Assembly (NCBI GenBank): GCA_030765045.1
Contig: CM060961.1
Location: forward strand, 34,822,805-34,886,804
DNA length: 64,000 bases
From: Tenodera sinensis
Taxonomy: Eukaryota > Arthropoda > Insecta > Mantodea > Mantidae
Reading direction: 5' to 3'
Positions 33,164 to 44,699 of the stretch are shown here, piece after piece; positions within the stretch are counted from its first letter, which is position 1; every line of letters begins with the position of its first letter. Under the pieces are notes generated by a model. That model saw nothing but the letters and a program-made list of their open reading frames with translations, did no database searches and was not told where the DNA came from. A program made the translations under genes and the position numbers.

Positions 33164-33500
33164 ACATCCAGTTTATCATACATATGATTTTGGACATGTT
33201 AGAAATACAATTACATATTTACAAACTGGTTTCTCAGATTTCCTTCAAGTCGTATAAACATTTATTAATCATATACATCCTCAACTTCCCTTCAAATTGC
33301 TGTTTAGAAACTTCTGCTACAGATTTAATGTCTTGTGGTAGTTTGTTGTAAGGTGTGATTCCAGAAATATATACATCTTTTAGAGATACACTTTTATTCA
33401 CACTATGCCTAAAATAGTCCATGTTTCCTCTTGTATAGTGTTCATGAATTTGGTTGTTTTTGATTGGTTTAAACTTATCTATTACATACATTATTGCTCT
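33164..33500 (-). pseudogene. LINE ORF2 C-terminal tail and 3' end
   Basis: The minus-strand peptide contains IHEHYTRGNMDYF, SVSLKDVYISGITPYNKLPQ and DIKSVAEVSKQQFEGKLRMY, ending KCLYDLKEI. This is the ending of many insect LINE reverse transcriptases (H.Y.TR … G..LYN.LP..IK … F...L..YL....FY…EF). Past the stop at 33234, the 3' untranslated end (containing CATGTCC and ATGTATGATAAACTGGATG on the minus strand) runs straight into the hexamer array. The RT core is absent, so it is a 5'-truncated copy. Confidence 0.7.
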
Positions 33501-34495
33501 GAATGCATGGTAAGCAGTTTACGTTACGCTCAGAATGCTAACTTATGTCACAAACCAATTTATTAAAAGGTGTTAGCAGAAATGTAAATATAACAAGAAC
33601 TTGATGTGTAGCATTATGAGTAATGTTATTGTATAATATTCTCCAAAACTATAGTCTCCGACTTAAAATGGTTTAAGTAAGTTAGACTTTAAGCAGCTTT
33701 GCTTACAAAAGTAAATTTACATTGTTTTGGTTGTTTAAAATTTATCTTGTGTACTATACCTCTGTATTAACATAAGCATTTTGTTTCCTTCCCTAGTCAG
33801 AGCAGCAGTCCAATGTTCCAATTGGGGATGAAACAGAGAAGAATGAGCATGAAGGTGGAGAAAATACAAGCCCAGTACTATTGTAAAAAGAATGACACAG
33901 ACCAACAGACAGTAGAAATTTACGAAGATGCCTAGAGATTGACATGATTGCTGCAGAGTGTAGGCTTTAAACTAAAATCTCTGAAGTCCAATTTCACCAC
34001 ACACAAGCTCAAAAGCATCAGAAAGACAATACAACTGATTATTGATAAGGGTCTGTATTTTTCTAGTGCCTCAAGAGCTTCAGGCACAAATTTCCTGGAA
34101 GTAGCCATTGTTTAATGGAGGACATAGACAATGATGATTGCTGCTTAAAAGCACAAGTTTATTGTAAGTATATATATTAACATTTCAATTTATTTTAATT
34201 CGTTCACCCATAAAATCAGTATTGTACAAAGTACAATGATAAAGGTATGTCAATTATAATATTAATTTAGCTAACAATTCATATATATATACAATATAAC
34301 TATGAAATAATGTGATCCAAATAAGTATCTGTACAATATTTTTATGTAATGAATATTTTTTATCTTCCAAATATTCCTTCTTCTTTCACTTTCCCTGCTG
34401 TCATTAGGCGTCGGGTTCCTTCAGCCACTTTCTGTATTCGATCCTACCCTGTGCCAATCTGTATATTCCTCTCATCATCGTCCCATGTCCAACTG
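33501..34495. other. Intergenic, no gene seen
   Basis: AT-rich; no coding signal or clear repeat. Confidence 0.5.
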
Positions 34496-34725
34496 TCACT
34501 CCAAATATTCCTTTATAGCGTGAAAGCAGTGCTCCTGCAAGAAAGCCTTTGCTCTGTTTTTCAAAACTTCATAGTTATCTATAGATTTAATGTCATTTGG
34601 AAGTGAGTTATAGATCATTATGCTGAAGGGAAGCACTTCATTTTTACACATAATGGTTCTAGTTGTGTAAGTATATATCCTTGTTCTTTTGACTTTGGTG
34701 CATATGAACATTTTCATTATTTTGG
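34496..34725 (-). pseudogene. Second LINE ORF2 C-terminal tail
   Basis: The minus strand reads YTTRTIMCKNEVLPFSIMIY then NSLPNDIKSIDNYEVLKNRA and KAFLQEHCFHAIKEYLE. This is the same LINE-tail architecture as at 33.2 kb but with clearly different wording, so it is a separate element or lineage. No upstream RT motif is found. Confidence 0.65.
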
Positions 34726-35750
34726 AATTTTCAGCTTTTGTTTTTTACAAACAGTCAAACAGTGCTGCTGCCTCCAATATATAAGCACATGTCAATTTTT
34801 TTTTTTAATTAACGTCCTCCAACATTGTGTCATATCGGACGGTCCCCATGTCAACATAAGTATACAGGTTTCCTGAATAGTGGCTTGTAAGATTTTAACT
34901 TCTTTTCATCTCATATAACCGGTATTGCTTGTTTTTGTTTAATAAACATATCATTAGCTTCTGGTGAATTTCCCCAGAATGTTATTTCGCACTTCATTAT
35001 GGTGTGCATGTGAGTGTAATAGTCAGTTAACAGTATGTGAGTGCTGACCTTTTGATTTAATATTCTTAAGTATTACTGCTTAATTTAGGTAGTAGATGTC
35101 TTATATGAAAAGTGACCCTTTCTTGATTAACATTTATTTATTTAATAGATGACAAGAAGCTAGAAACAGTTATGCGTTATTGAATTAATTCTGACTTGGG
35201 TTGAGTCAGAATTATTAGCACTAATATAACTTATTTTACTCACTTGACATGTTCTAGGAAATTGTTTGTTACTGTCATCAGAAGGTGTCTGACTGATCTG
35301 TGTTGTTGGTGTTTTCATTATGGTGATTGTCTATCATGGTGGCATTTTGTGGTGATGAATGTATTTCTAGAGTGGACTTGGTTGTTGCAAATCAAAATTC
35401 ATCAACATTGGGTTACGTTTCAAAAAAAAATCTTTTCCCAAGTGTCAATTATGTCACATATCAGACTGGTTTGATTAGTGTAATGTTCGGTTTGATGTTG
35501 TGATTGGACATGCTGAAATAATGCGAAACTGCAATTTGTTTATTTGTTTATACAGAGAGACCCAAAAACATCCAAACTACTGCATGGTGTTTTTCCACTG
35601 CTGTATACAAGGTCATGCAGTTGACTTGTTTTTCTCTGCTTTGAAAGTGCAGTATTGAGCTGACGCATTATCATATGGTTAAGTTATGACCAGTGTGCTT
35701 TATTATTTTGTCCTGTACATAGTCACAAAGTGTATTTTGGCTCATCTACT
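34726..35750. other. Intergenic, no gene seen
   Basis: No coding signal. The 35560-35700 part may be decayed DNA of the transposon that follows. Confidence 0.45.
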
Positions 35751-35754
35751 GCAC

Positions 35755-35965
35755 AGTGTGCATTTATTTATGATTCACGTGTGTTTACTCAGTCAGCTCG
35801 CCAAGTGAAAGTGCAATTTGCAGAAAGATTTCCAGTTGATCTACAATTTATATCTCTGGGATAACTTAAAACATAAAGTGTACAAGACAAACCCATATAC
35901 TCTGAAAGACTTAAAAAAAATATCCACCAGGAAATTGCCAGCATTTCTCAACATGAACATGGCGA
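35755..35965 (+). pseudogene. Internally deleted mariner-like transposase
   Basis: The plus strand reads AFIYDSRVFTQSARQVKVQF then AERFP, matching the N-terminal helix-turn-helix of the insect transposase group annotated as DUF4817 (FI.D.Y..T.SAR.V...F...FP). Directly afterwards, in another frame, comes LYLWDNLKHKVYKTNPYTLK, the C-terminal block seen at 16-17 kb. The joint lies within a few bases of 35850, so some 250 catalytic residues were removed. It shares its C-terminal block with the two relics at 16.3-17.5 kb. Confidence 0.65.
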
Positions 35966-36149
35966 GAGATGGATTTTAGTGCGCTTCTGACGGCAAAATT
36001 TTCCTGGCGACTCTCGGTCCTCTCATGCAATGGAGAGAATCCGCGGAGCGGTTACCATATGTAATAAGGGCCCTATATTTGTCGCAGCTTCTTACAGTTG
36101 TAATGAAGTTTTTAATATTCATCGTATGTATAGATGTCTTGGCGTCTTA

Positions 36150-36880
36150 TATTCTGTTGCAGTTATTAAGATCGTTGTACAGTTAAAATAATATCAATGT
36201 ACAATGTAGATACCCTTCCTAAGGTTATATTGTTTTTAACCAGTGTTGTCTTTGTTATGTGGGCCACGCCGTAGCCATTCGCTTCTCACCAAAGCGGCCC
36301 AGTTTCGATCCCAGGCAACCGCATGTGAGATTTCTGGTGGGGTGAGTTTCTTCCAGGTTCTTCGGTTTCCCCGCCATCTCATTCCACAGGTGCTCCATCT
36401 TCATTCCATGTATCATCAGTCACCGCCTGCGTATGTAGTAACACAACACAACTCTGTTACGTGATTCAACTTTCTCTTCAATCCTGCAGCACACGTAGCC
36501 AAGAGGGAAATTTCTCTACAATTTCCACAAAACATTCCTTTCCTTTGTTTGTTTATTGATATTTATAACCTTTGCTTTAACCAGTCCTCTGGGTATCCCA
36601 CGACACACCACACCGCATTCAGCAGTTGTAATAATCTTGCATGATCTAGCTGGGAGCTTTCCTGTTTTTTTTTTTTTTTGCCTTTGTTAAGACCTGCACC
36701 AACTCTAACATTGATATCCTTTTTGGTTAGTTCTCCGTTGTTATTTAGCAGATATGCACAATATTCTGTTACAGTTATTAAGATCGTTCTACAGTTAAAA
36801 TAATATCAATGTATGATGTAGATACCCTTCCTAAGGTCATATTGTTTTTACCCAGTGTTTTCTTTGTTATTCTAGCCATT
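36150..36880 (+). repeat. Direct repeat pair of ~108 bp
   Basis: 36150-36258 and 36762-36880 share AGTTATTAAGATCGTT, ACAGTTAAAATAATATCAAT and ATACCCTTCCTAAGGT with about ten differences. They are spaced by about 610 bp that includes a SINE. Either a tandem segmental duplication or the ends of an inserted element. Confidence 0.75.
36255..36470 (+). mobile_element. tRNA-derived SINE, decayed copy
   Basis: Head GGGCCACGCCGTAGCC … CCCAGTTTCGATCCC retains a box-B-like motif; box A is eroded. The body GGTTTCCCCGCCATCTCATT and GGTGCTCCAT matches the SINE at 48490-48830. Confidence 0.7.
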
Positions 36881-36931
36881 CTCGTAGAAGGTAAGCCAGG
36901 AATTAACCGGAGAATAACTTCTTTATACCTC

Positions 36932-37194
36932 TCATGGGCGTCGCGAATGGGGGGCAAAGGCGGGGGCGGCATCCCCCTGGAAGTTGGTCAACTTAATTTG
37001 CAATCAATTAATGACTATTAAACTACTATTTTAATTTTAATGTAAATATCAAATTTCATTTTGCACAAATTAATATGGTTATCTGCAACAAATATTATAA
37101 ATTTTAACAATAAAATAATGAATTAATATTATCAGATTGCAAATTTCCAACATGTGCCCCCCTCCCTGGAAAAAAAGTTTGCCGACGCTCATGG
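36932..37194. mobile_element. MITE-like element with CATGRGCGTCG ends
   Basis: The left end CATGGGCGTCG (36933) and right end CGACGCTCATG (37183-37193) are imperfect inverted copies. C- or G-rich blocks lie just inside both ends. No target duplication was recognised. Related partial copies lie at 17515-17690 and 47940-48060. Confidence 0.5.
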
Positions 37195-37490
37195 CTACTG
37201 ACTATTAGTGTTGTTTTAATTTTGTAGCGAAGAGCAGCTTTTCGCCAGGATATTTGTACAAAAGAGTTACTCGATTGTTTCACAGCGCCTGTGTTACAAA
37301 TGAGCTTGATATTGGTGTTATTCACATGTTTAATGGTAATAAGGTATGTATTATTTTCATTTAGAAATTACATATATTTGCTCATTATAGTCGTCAACAA
37401 CACTTTTGTACGTACAGTTATAAACGTTTATTTTGATATAGTCAACAGCGGTACCTCGCCGCAACGTTAGTTATAACATTTATCTTCTTC
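37195..37490 (+). repeat. Interspersed repeat, second copy of 15.95-16.31 kb
   Basis: Same word order as 16010-16300 (GTTACAAATGAGCTTG, ATGTATTATTTTCATTTAG, GTCAACAGCGGTACC). Non-coding. Confidence 0.65.
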
Positions 37491-37549
37491 TATACTTAAT
37501 GAATTAGGCAAATTGCCTATTTCGTCCTCCTTTGTTCCTTTGATTTTCC

Positions 37550-38254
37550 TTACTTTCTCTACTGCGTAAAGTAAGTAGTGTTTGTGAACAACATAACCCA
37601 AAAACGAAAGTCGATTAAAACCCAAAGTTATTTAAGTTTAGTATCGTTCAAGGATGCGGCACGAAGATTTTGAATAAACTTCTTCCACCCTAAACTACCC
37701 TTTGCATGGAGAATGTTTTGAAAATTTTTATTTTCTCAAAAACGGTTCTCATGGTACTGAAAAATAAATTTCCATATGCTTTAGATACATTTTTGGCAAA
37801 GGAAATGTATATTTTGAATTTTCTGGCTATAGCCTATGTAGTCCTGTTTAATCTTTATACTCTTGTATAACTGGAAAACCGTAAGAGATAAAATCTTATT
37901 GTACAAAAAATATAGCTCTCCTTAAGACAATCAAGTTGTCTGAATGCATTTCTTTGTAGAGTGAACCATTTCGAAAATATTCCTTGTTATTGGCATGAGT
38001 TGGGCAGTACTGACACTCTTGTCAAATGGAAGGTGGTTATTCATGTATGACCGTGCAAAGAGAATGGAATCTCAAAGCTTTAAAAGATACGACTAGCGCA
38101 CAAAGCCTACTGTATTCCAATATTCCCGTTGCATCTATAGGAAAATCAGCAGTAAGATATTTTTTGCAAATAATTATCTTGACTAACATAAGAAGATAAA
38201 GGAATAAGAGTTTGTAAGAATATTTAGTCATGTGAGTGCAACAGGTCAGATTTG
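37550..38254 (+). repeat. Family A, copy 3
   Basis: Starts TACTTTCTCTACTGCG and lacks about 100 bp including the CA-rich tract. Body and end (GTGCAACAGGTCAGATTTG) match copy 1. Confidence 0.8.
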
Positions 38255-38401
38255 TTGTACACAGTTTTACAGTTTAAGTCCACGAGAATTCTTACTCAGA
38301 GGGATTGAAAATACAAAACCTGTAAAATAAGTCAAATCAGTAATGAACAAGATACTTATTCCAAACAGTACTGCCAACCATTTTTAGTTATACTATGTTA
38401 G

Positions 38402-38689
38402 ATTATTATTTTGTTATTTAACGACGCTGCCAATTGCCAGGATCACATCAGCGTCGCCGGTGTGCCGGAATTTTGTCCCGCAGGAGTTCTTTTACATGCC
38501 AGTAAATCTACTGACATGGAGCTGTCGTTTTTAAGCACACTTAAAAACCATCGGCCTGGGCCGGGTTTGAACCCGCGATCTTGGGAACAGTAGGCCAGCG
38601 TCCTACTGTTCCTAAGGTCGCGGGTTCAAACCCGGCCCAGGCCGATGGTTTTTAAGTACCCGGCCCAGGCCGATGGTTTTTAAGTGTGC
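38402..38689 (-). mobile_element. SINE-like retroposon with terminal inversion
   Basis: Flanked by perfect 12-bp duplications ATACTATGTTAG (38390-38401, 38690-38701). The first 190 bp contain AGCGTCGCCGG, GTGCCGGAATTTTGTCCCGC and TACATGCCAGTAAATC, which I take to be the body of an insect SINE. On the minus strand a box-B-like GGGTTTGAACCCGCG marks the head. Instead of the rest of the head, the end is an inverted copy: 38539-38594 pairs with 38602-38657 (two mismatches in 56) around a 7-base spacer. A 28-bp piece is then repeated once more (38658-38685). All of this lies inside the target duplication. Confidence 0.8.
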
Positions 38690-38759
38690 ATACTATGTTA
38701 GGATATGTAAACATAATTATCACAGCAGCAAGGGCATGAGTAACAAGGTAACAAAGTTA

Positions 38760-38806
38760 CAGCGCGCGCGTGCGCGCTCACACACATATACACACACGTG
38801 CAAAGA
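38760..38806. repeat. CG/CA dinucleotide tract
   Basis: Short alternating purine-pyrimidine run (GCGCGCGCGTGCGCGC, then CACACACATATACACACAC). Confidence 0.8.
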
Positions 38807-39272
38807 TGCTGTAAGGCGTACGGTATTAGAAGGCTCGCCTAGAGCAATTGTCCTATCATAGTCGTGCAGGGTTACCTAGTTCGGAACGCACAGCACAAGC
38901 GTGAGCATGCGCCCAAAATTATTACTGGAAATTCGACATTTTATTATGCCTTGGTGTATGCGGCAAGCATTTTTGAGGCAGCCTGTACAAAGGCCATTTT
39001 TCTACGACGTATGGTTCTCGAGTTATCGCTTCGAGAATAAACAACTGACTCCCGTGTTTATGCTTATGCTAACTTCCAATCTTGCCTACATTGTTGCCAT
39101 ATTTACGCTCTGGACCGTACAAATACGGTAATTTGGGTAAGCCGTATGGTATACAGTCCGACTCTTGGACTGTACGCCTAAAATACGGTCCACAGATGTA
39201 AAGCTTATTTCTTGGCTTGGCTGGACCGTAGGTATGTCGCAATCATATACGTGTGACAGGCTATGATAACAG

Positions 39273-40788
39273 TAGGTATATAGCGTTTCACTCTTAGAAG
39301 ACAGTATGGAGTTAAATGGGACATCTCTGTCTCTATCTAGCGCATACAAGTTGCCATTAGCCGCGTCCTTTTCTACCCTAGCTCTGTTGCCAGATTCCTA
39401 ATAGCATGGTATAAATATTCATTTGTTATAAATTTCAGGTTTGAACACATTATCCTATGCACAATTTTTTTCTCTATCAGGTTATATCCTTTTCAGAGTC
39501 ATTATACATTTCTATAGGTCCAAATTTCTTCAGAAAACTTTTTTTCAGTAGAAGTCCGATATTTGCTGTTTCTATACTCATCACGCACTAACTAACAAAC
39601 TAACTGCTAGAATGCATCTATATTTTTTTCTTAGGTAGAGTAAACCATAGTGCTACTACCTGCCTACTTTGAATTCTCTACGTTTACCCAGTTAAGTGTT
39701 ATAATTTTTTAAATTAAATGTTTTCGGAAAATTGTATATCTGTGCACTGCAAAAGTTACGCAGTGTGAAACTTTTTTGTTATTGAGTTTACATCAGGGAA
39801 CCAGCGAGAGCAAATGTTGAGGAAGGTTGGAGAAAGTTTTTAAAATAAACCAAAAGGCAGTAACCTCTTTCTTTTATCCAGTAAGGCAAACAAAAGGTAT
39901 TCATCTATTCAGCGTCAGGCCTGACACAGAAGATAGTATAAGGAGCAGCACTAGCATTAGTTCGAAAGAAGCCGTGTGTGTAACTGTGAGCTGTTATTGC
40001 GTTATTTGTTTAATATTTTTGTAAATATTTGTAGTTATGGAGGGTGAAGCTAGGAAGGGACGATATGTTGGTAAATAAAGAAGTAAGGAACGCCAAATAA
40101 TTATGAATGTGTTAGATTATTTTTAAGTAAAATGCGTGTAAGTAAGGCGGTAAAAGAAACAGCTAAGGCTATCGGGTGTTCAGAAGCAGTAGTGTGTATG
40201 ATTAAAAAGGAACTAATGAAAGGACATCTAAGAACGCCATTGAAAAAGAAAGCAAAAAGGGCGGGACTACACAAAACGCTAGGTTAACACAATATGATTG
40301 AATAGTGCAAGGTGGAGTGCGGCGAATTGTTCATTCTTTACTGTTTGCAAATATTCCACCCACGCTGAATATAATTTTGTCACAGTTCAACAGTGATGAG
40401 ACCCTACCAAATTTCTCAAGGGCCACTCTGATTTGGGGTTCGAATATGAAAGAAAGGGTAACAAGTGCATATTAATAGAAAGAGACGATATCGATATCAT
40501 CAGATGGCGACATAAATATCTAAAAGACGTAAAAGGTTTAGGGACCAGGGGAAATCAATTGTTTATACAGACGAGTCATTTGTAAATTTAGGTCATACAG
40601 TAACAAAGGCATGGAGGGATACCAAAGTTAAAAGTGCCCGTCTCGTCAAGCAGCAATTGAAGGACTAAGTACAGGACTCAGGCCACCTCGAGTCGCTCGC
40701 GGAGAAAGATTCGCAACTAGTACATGTTGCAACACTGCGCTCCATTTAACGTGTACTGTCTTTTAAGGGTGAGACGCGCTTTAGATAG
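39273..40788 (+). mobile_element. Tc1/mariner-type element inserted in old hAT
   Basis: Imperfect terminal inverted repeats of about 40 bp: the left end (AGCGTTTCACTCTTAGAAGA, from 39275) matches the reverse complement of the right end (AAGCGCGTCTCACCCTTAAA, ending about 40788). On the right the old hAT resumes with TAGATAGTGCTGCGTA, which aligns to TAGATAAAGGTGCGTA in the young copy. Insertion at a TA dinucleotide therefore fits. The element contains a transposase relic. The strand is that of the relic. Confidence 0.7.
40090..40670 (+). pseudogene. Tc1/mariner-superfamily transposase relic
   Basis: Pieces read SKAVKETAKAIGCSEAVVCM then IKKEL (N-terminal helix-turn-helix, 40141-40230). LGFEYERKGNKCILIERDDI followed by DIIRWRHKYLKDVK begins at 40430. 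After a one-base frameshift, DQGKSIVYTDESFVNLGHTV and TKAWRDT follow. The order GF.Y…LiER.DI..WR..YL … YTDE..V..GHT..KAW is the middle of a DDE transposase; the Asp of YTDE is the second catalytic acid. Stops, a frameshift and loss of the C-terminal third make it dead. The wording differs from the mariner-like relics at 16-17 and 35.8 kb. Confidence 0.75.
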
Positions 40789-41086
40789 TGCTGCGTATAG
40801 GTATGTTCTGGTCTTATGAACCCTGAAAGGAATGCGTTTACTTCACATACACACACTACAGATAGGTGACGTAATGAAATACGACTCGCGAACAGATAGA
40901 AACGCTGGGAAGATAACATGCAGCCTATCTTAATACACAAGCGGCCGTGCCAATACTGCACTGAACTAGTTCTGCATCTGCGTAGCGCAAGTAGGCTATG
41001 CGACTTTCTGCAGGCGACTGATAAATGTTTATTGTATTGCTCTTTCGCTGCGTAATCTGACAGCGGTTCCCCTCTCTCCCCACACC

Positions 41087-44000
41087 CAGTGTTGCCATAC
41101 GTACGGTCTGGACCGTACAAGTACGGTAATTTGCTTAACCCGTGCGGTATACGGTCCAACTCTTGGACCGTACGCCTAAAATACGGTCCACAGATGGAAA
41201 GCTTATTTCTTGTCTTGGCTGAACCGTAGGTATGTCGCAAGCACGTATATGTGATGGGCTATGATAAACAGTATGTAGATAAAGGTGCGTAAGCGTAACA
41301 CGAGATGATGACTGTAAAAAACAAACGTTATTTCACTTGGCACTGCATATCTACTGTGGGGTATCACAAACGATAAATAAGAACCCAACCTGTGTCAACA
41401 TAATACGATATTTCATAAACTGAGTGCAGTATCACTTGGAATCGTATCGGGTCACCTTCGGGGCATTAACATTTTAACAGCAGTTTTCAGTATCAGTCCG
41501 TGTAGACCTGAAGTTTAGCGAACGGCACAGTTAACGACTGTTAAAAAGTAGCATTGAAACGTGGAAGTTATTTAATATCAGTGTTTGATAAAAGTTGGAC
41601 TAACTATAACTTTTCTGTCAGTTCAATAGGATTGGTAATAAGTGTGGTACAGTGAAGAGCAATGGCTTCGTGTTCTGAAGATAGCGATGCTGGCCCGTCA
41701 ACTCCGAAAAAACAAAAGAATCGTGTGAAAGTTCCTAGAAGGAAACAGAAGTACAGGGACGCATGGGAAAGCATCCCTGAATATAAGCAACGGTTGCGCC
41801 ACGACCCTACGAGTGATGAAAAGGCGAGATGTAGGATTTGTGAGCTTTCATTTGTATCATAACTTAGTAATGTAAAAAAGCACAATAAATGCGCAGGTCA
41901 TTTGAAGAAAATGAAAGGAGTGTCTGTCGCAAGCCAAAGCAGCTTGAGTGCCTTTCTTAGTAAAGCGGCCGGTAATTCGAATGTTAATAAAGGAGCTCAT
42001 TTAGCAGAAATAAAATTGGCAGGATTTTTTGCGGAACACAACATACCGTTTAGGGCGATGGAACACTTACAGGGCGTTTTGAAAGATTCGTTTCCTGACT
42101 CAAAAATCGCGAAAGCTATGCACATGAAACGCACGAAATGTACGGTCATAATAAAAAGCGTTATTGGTCGAAATCACAAAAATGACAGCTCGGGAACTAA
42201 AGTCGGTCAAATTCAGTGTGTTGACGGATGAATCGACCGATATAGGTTCGTTGAAAACTTTGTGTGTCGTGGTTAGGTATTTTGATAACACATCAAACAA
42301 AATCGTTAGTAAATTCTGGAACCTCAGCAATATTTTTGATCCAGGAGACCACGTTAAAGCTAATGAGGGTGCAACAGGTGAAAATGTGTTTCAAACTATT
42401 GTTAATTCTCTAATCGAATATGAGATACCAGTAGAAAATATAATTGGTTTCGCATCAGATGGATGCAGTGTGATGATGGGGTCCAAAAACTCTGTGATGA
42501 CACGATTAAAAGAACTATGTCCTGGCATAGTTGTTTTAAAACGTATCTGCCACTCCCTTCACCTTTGTGCAAGTGAGGCATGTAAGCGCCTCCCTAAGCG
42601 ATGTGAGGATTTAGCGCGCAACATTTTTAATTATTTTGGAGCTAGTGCAAAAAGGCAGGCACAATTTAGGGAGTTTCAGATGTTCACTGACCTACGGATT
42701 CACAAAATGCTTCATCCATCACAAACTAGATGGTTATCCTTACATGCACTTGTAGCTAGACTCGTGGAACAATGGGAAGCTCTAAGACTATTTTTTGACT
42801 CAAAATATTTGGATGAAAGACTAATAGCAATCGAAGAAACTCGTTGCTCGTTGAATGATCCATTATTGAAGCTGTGTTTTCTATTTTTGCTTTGGATTTT
42901 ACCTAAATTTACTGCAATCAATCAGTACTTTCAAAATAGTAAAGTGGTAATAGTTGAACTTCACGACAGAATGCAAAGCTCATATAGAGACTTAATGTTA
43001 TGCTATATGGATTGTTCTTATGTGCTGAGGACAAATTTGTCAGAGATCGATCCTACTAAGAGCGAGAATTTTGTTCCTGATGCGGAAATGTATTTAGGAA
43101 TAGAAGTGCATAAAGAGGTTCAAAAACTGCAGATTGTCCAACAAAATAAACTACTCAAAGACTTTTACGGCAGATGCAGACAATTTTTCCAAACAGGATG
43201 CATAGAATTGAGAAAGAGATATGATTTTGTTGACAGTTTCTTGCCATTACTTGCTTTACTAACAACGAAGAAAGCTTTATCTAATGAGGAAAGAAAAACT
43301 ACGCCGTCGCTACTCCCTCTAGCCATACAATTGCCCAGGATAGTGTCGGATGAAAACTCAGTTTTGTTGCAGCAAATAGATGACCAATGGCGAAAATTAC
43401 CGTTTACCAACCTCCCTCAAGAAATTATCACCTGTACTGAACCAGACGAATTTTGGGGCCAGTTATTGCAGTTCAAGGACAGTTCTGGCGACGTTCCATT
43501 TAAAGACATTTCTCAATTTAGCCTTTCTGCGTTACCTTTACCGCATTCCATCGCTGACTGCGAGCGCGTCTTTAGCGAAATGAATCTAATTAAAGTGAGA
43601 CACCGAAATCGACTTACAACATCTACAATTAATGCTTGTGTTTTGGCCAGTCAGTGTATAAAACATAATGGATCCACTTGTGAAAGTTTCACACCTACCG
43701 AAAATATGCTAAACTCCATGACACACAGTACTCTCTACGGTTCAAGCACTAAGTCACTTTCAACACAAAATGACAGTTCTTCGGAAGAGGAGGATGCTGA
43801 CGACAGTTTCATTTTTAGTGACTGACAAATCGGTGAGTGTTTATTCATTTATTAGTGTGTTACTGTGGTATTTTTCTTAGTTGTAATTCAACATTCATAT
43901 TACATATTTTAATATCATTCTGCTCTAATATTTTCCCACATATATGGAATCATGAGTTTAGATCTTTTAGATTCTTTACCCAATTCCTCTTTTAGTTTCA

Positions 44001-44296
44001 TCAATAGTTGATTACATGTATAACAATGCCATAAGAATTTAGATTACACCCTAATATTTGCATTGCTTATTTGAATGAAGCACGATATACAAGTTTGAAT
44101 TAAATTCTCTTGATCTATTATGTATATTTTCAAAAGAAAAACGCAATAAATACACGAATGCTACTATTATATGCATATGGCTACATTAAAAGTTTTGATT
44201 CTTTATATTAAATCTGTTGTACGGTCCTGTGGGGGAAAATACGGTCCATTTCTAGCGTGCGTACGGTTTCCACGTTTTTTGAATATGGCAACACTG
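41087..44296 (+). mobile_element. Young hAT element
   Basis: Perfect 12-bp inverted ends CAGTGTTGCCAT (41087-41098) and ATGGCAACACTG (44285-44296). Perfect 8-bp target duplication CCCACACC (41079-41086, 44297-44304). Length 3210 bp, usual for an autonomous hAT. The subterminal regions are dense in ACGGTCC / GGACCGT words, which may be transposase binding sites. It contains a nearly complete transposase with two lesions. Confidence 0.95.
41662..43825 (+). pseudogene. hAT transposase (one stop, one frameshift)
   Basis: The N-terminus (41662-41862) has a BED-type zinc-finger start, ARCRICELSF; its His/Cys partners (KKHNKCAGH) lie just beyond an in-frame TAA at 41860. The frame continues to about 42185, where about two bases are missing relative to the older copy. 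The rest is open for 553 residues to 43825. Visible RNase-H-fold landmarks are FSVLTDEST (first Asp), IIGFASDGCSVMMG (second Asp), the CHSLHLCA motif, HPSQTRWLSL, and the C-terminal dimerisation block LPLPHSIADCERVFSEMNLI with the last catalytic Glu. A Ser/Glu/Asp-rich tail ends it. The key acids are intact, so inactivation looks recent. Its substrate would have been the CAGTGTTGCCAT ends. Confidence 0.9.
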
Positions 44297-44699
44297 CCCA
44301 CACCTCACCCCGCGGAGGTCATGAGCCCAGAACACATCTATAAGTGTAATACGATATGATGACTCTAAACAAAAACAAACGATATTTTACCTGGCACTGT
44401 ATATCTGCTGTGGGGAATCACAAATGACAACACCCAAGTTATGTCAACATAACACGATATTTCAAAACTGAGTGCAGCATCGCTTGACATAAGACCTTCG
44501 GGACATTAGCATTTTGTGCAGCAGGTTTGAGTACCAGTGCGTGTAGACCTTAAGTTTACTGAACGCCACATTTACGACTATCCCAAAGTAGCGTTGAAAC
44601 GTGGAACAGTTATTTAATATCAGTGTTTTTATGATAAAAGTTAGCCAAATTATAACTTTTCTCTCAGTTTAACAGGATTGGTAATACAAGTGTGATGCA

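Larger units (their letters stand above)
40805..44333. mobile_element. ~320-bp MITE, split by young hAT
   Basis: GTTCTGGTCTTATGAACC (40805) and the inverted GTTCTGGGCTCATGACC (right end 44333) bound about 320 bp once the 3210-bp young hAT is removed. Flanks TATAGGTAT (before) and TATAAGTGT (after about five extra bases) could be an eroded 9-bp duplication. No coding capacity. It lies inside the old hAT at a position where the young copy has continuous sequence. Confidence 0.6.

Noticed and set aside
39827..40024. 65-codon plus-strand frame upstream of the Tc1/mariner relic
   Set aside because: Inside the TIR element but without recognisable motifs; it may be eroded leader sequence, not enough to call.
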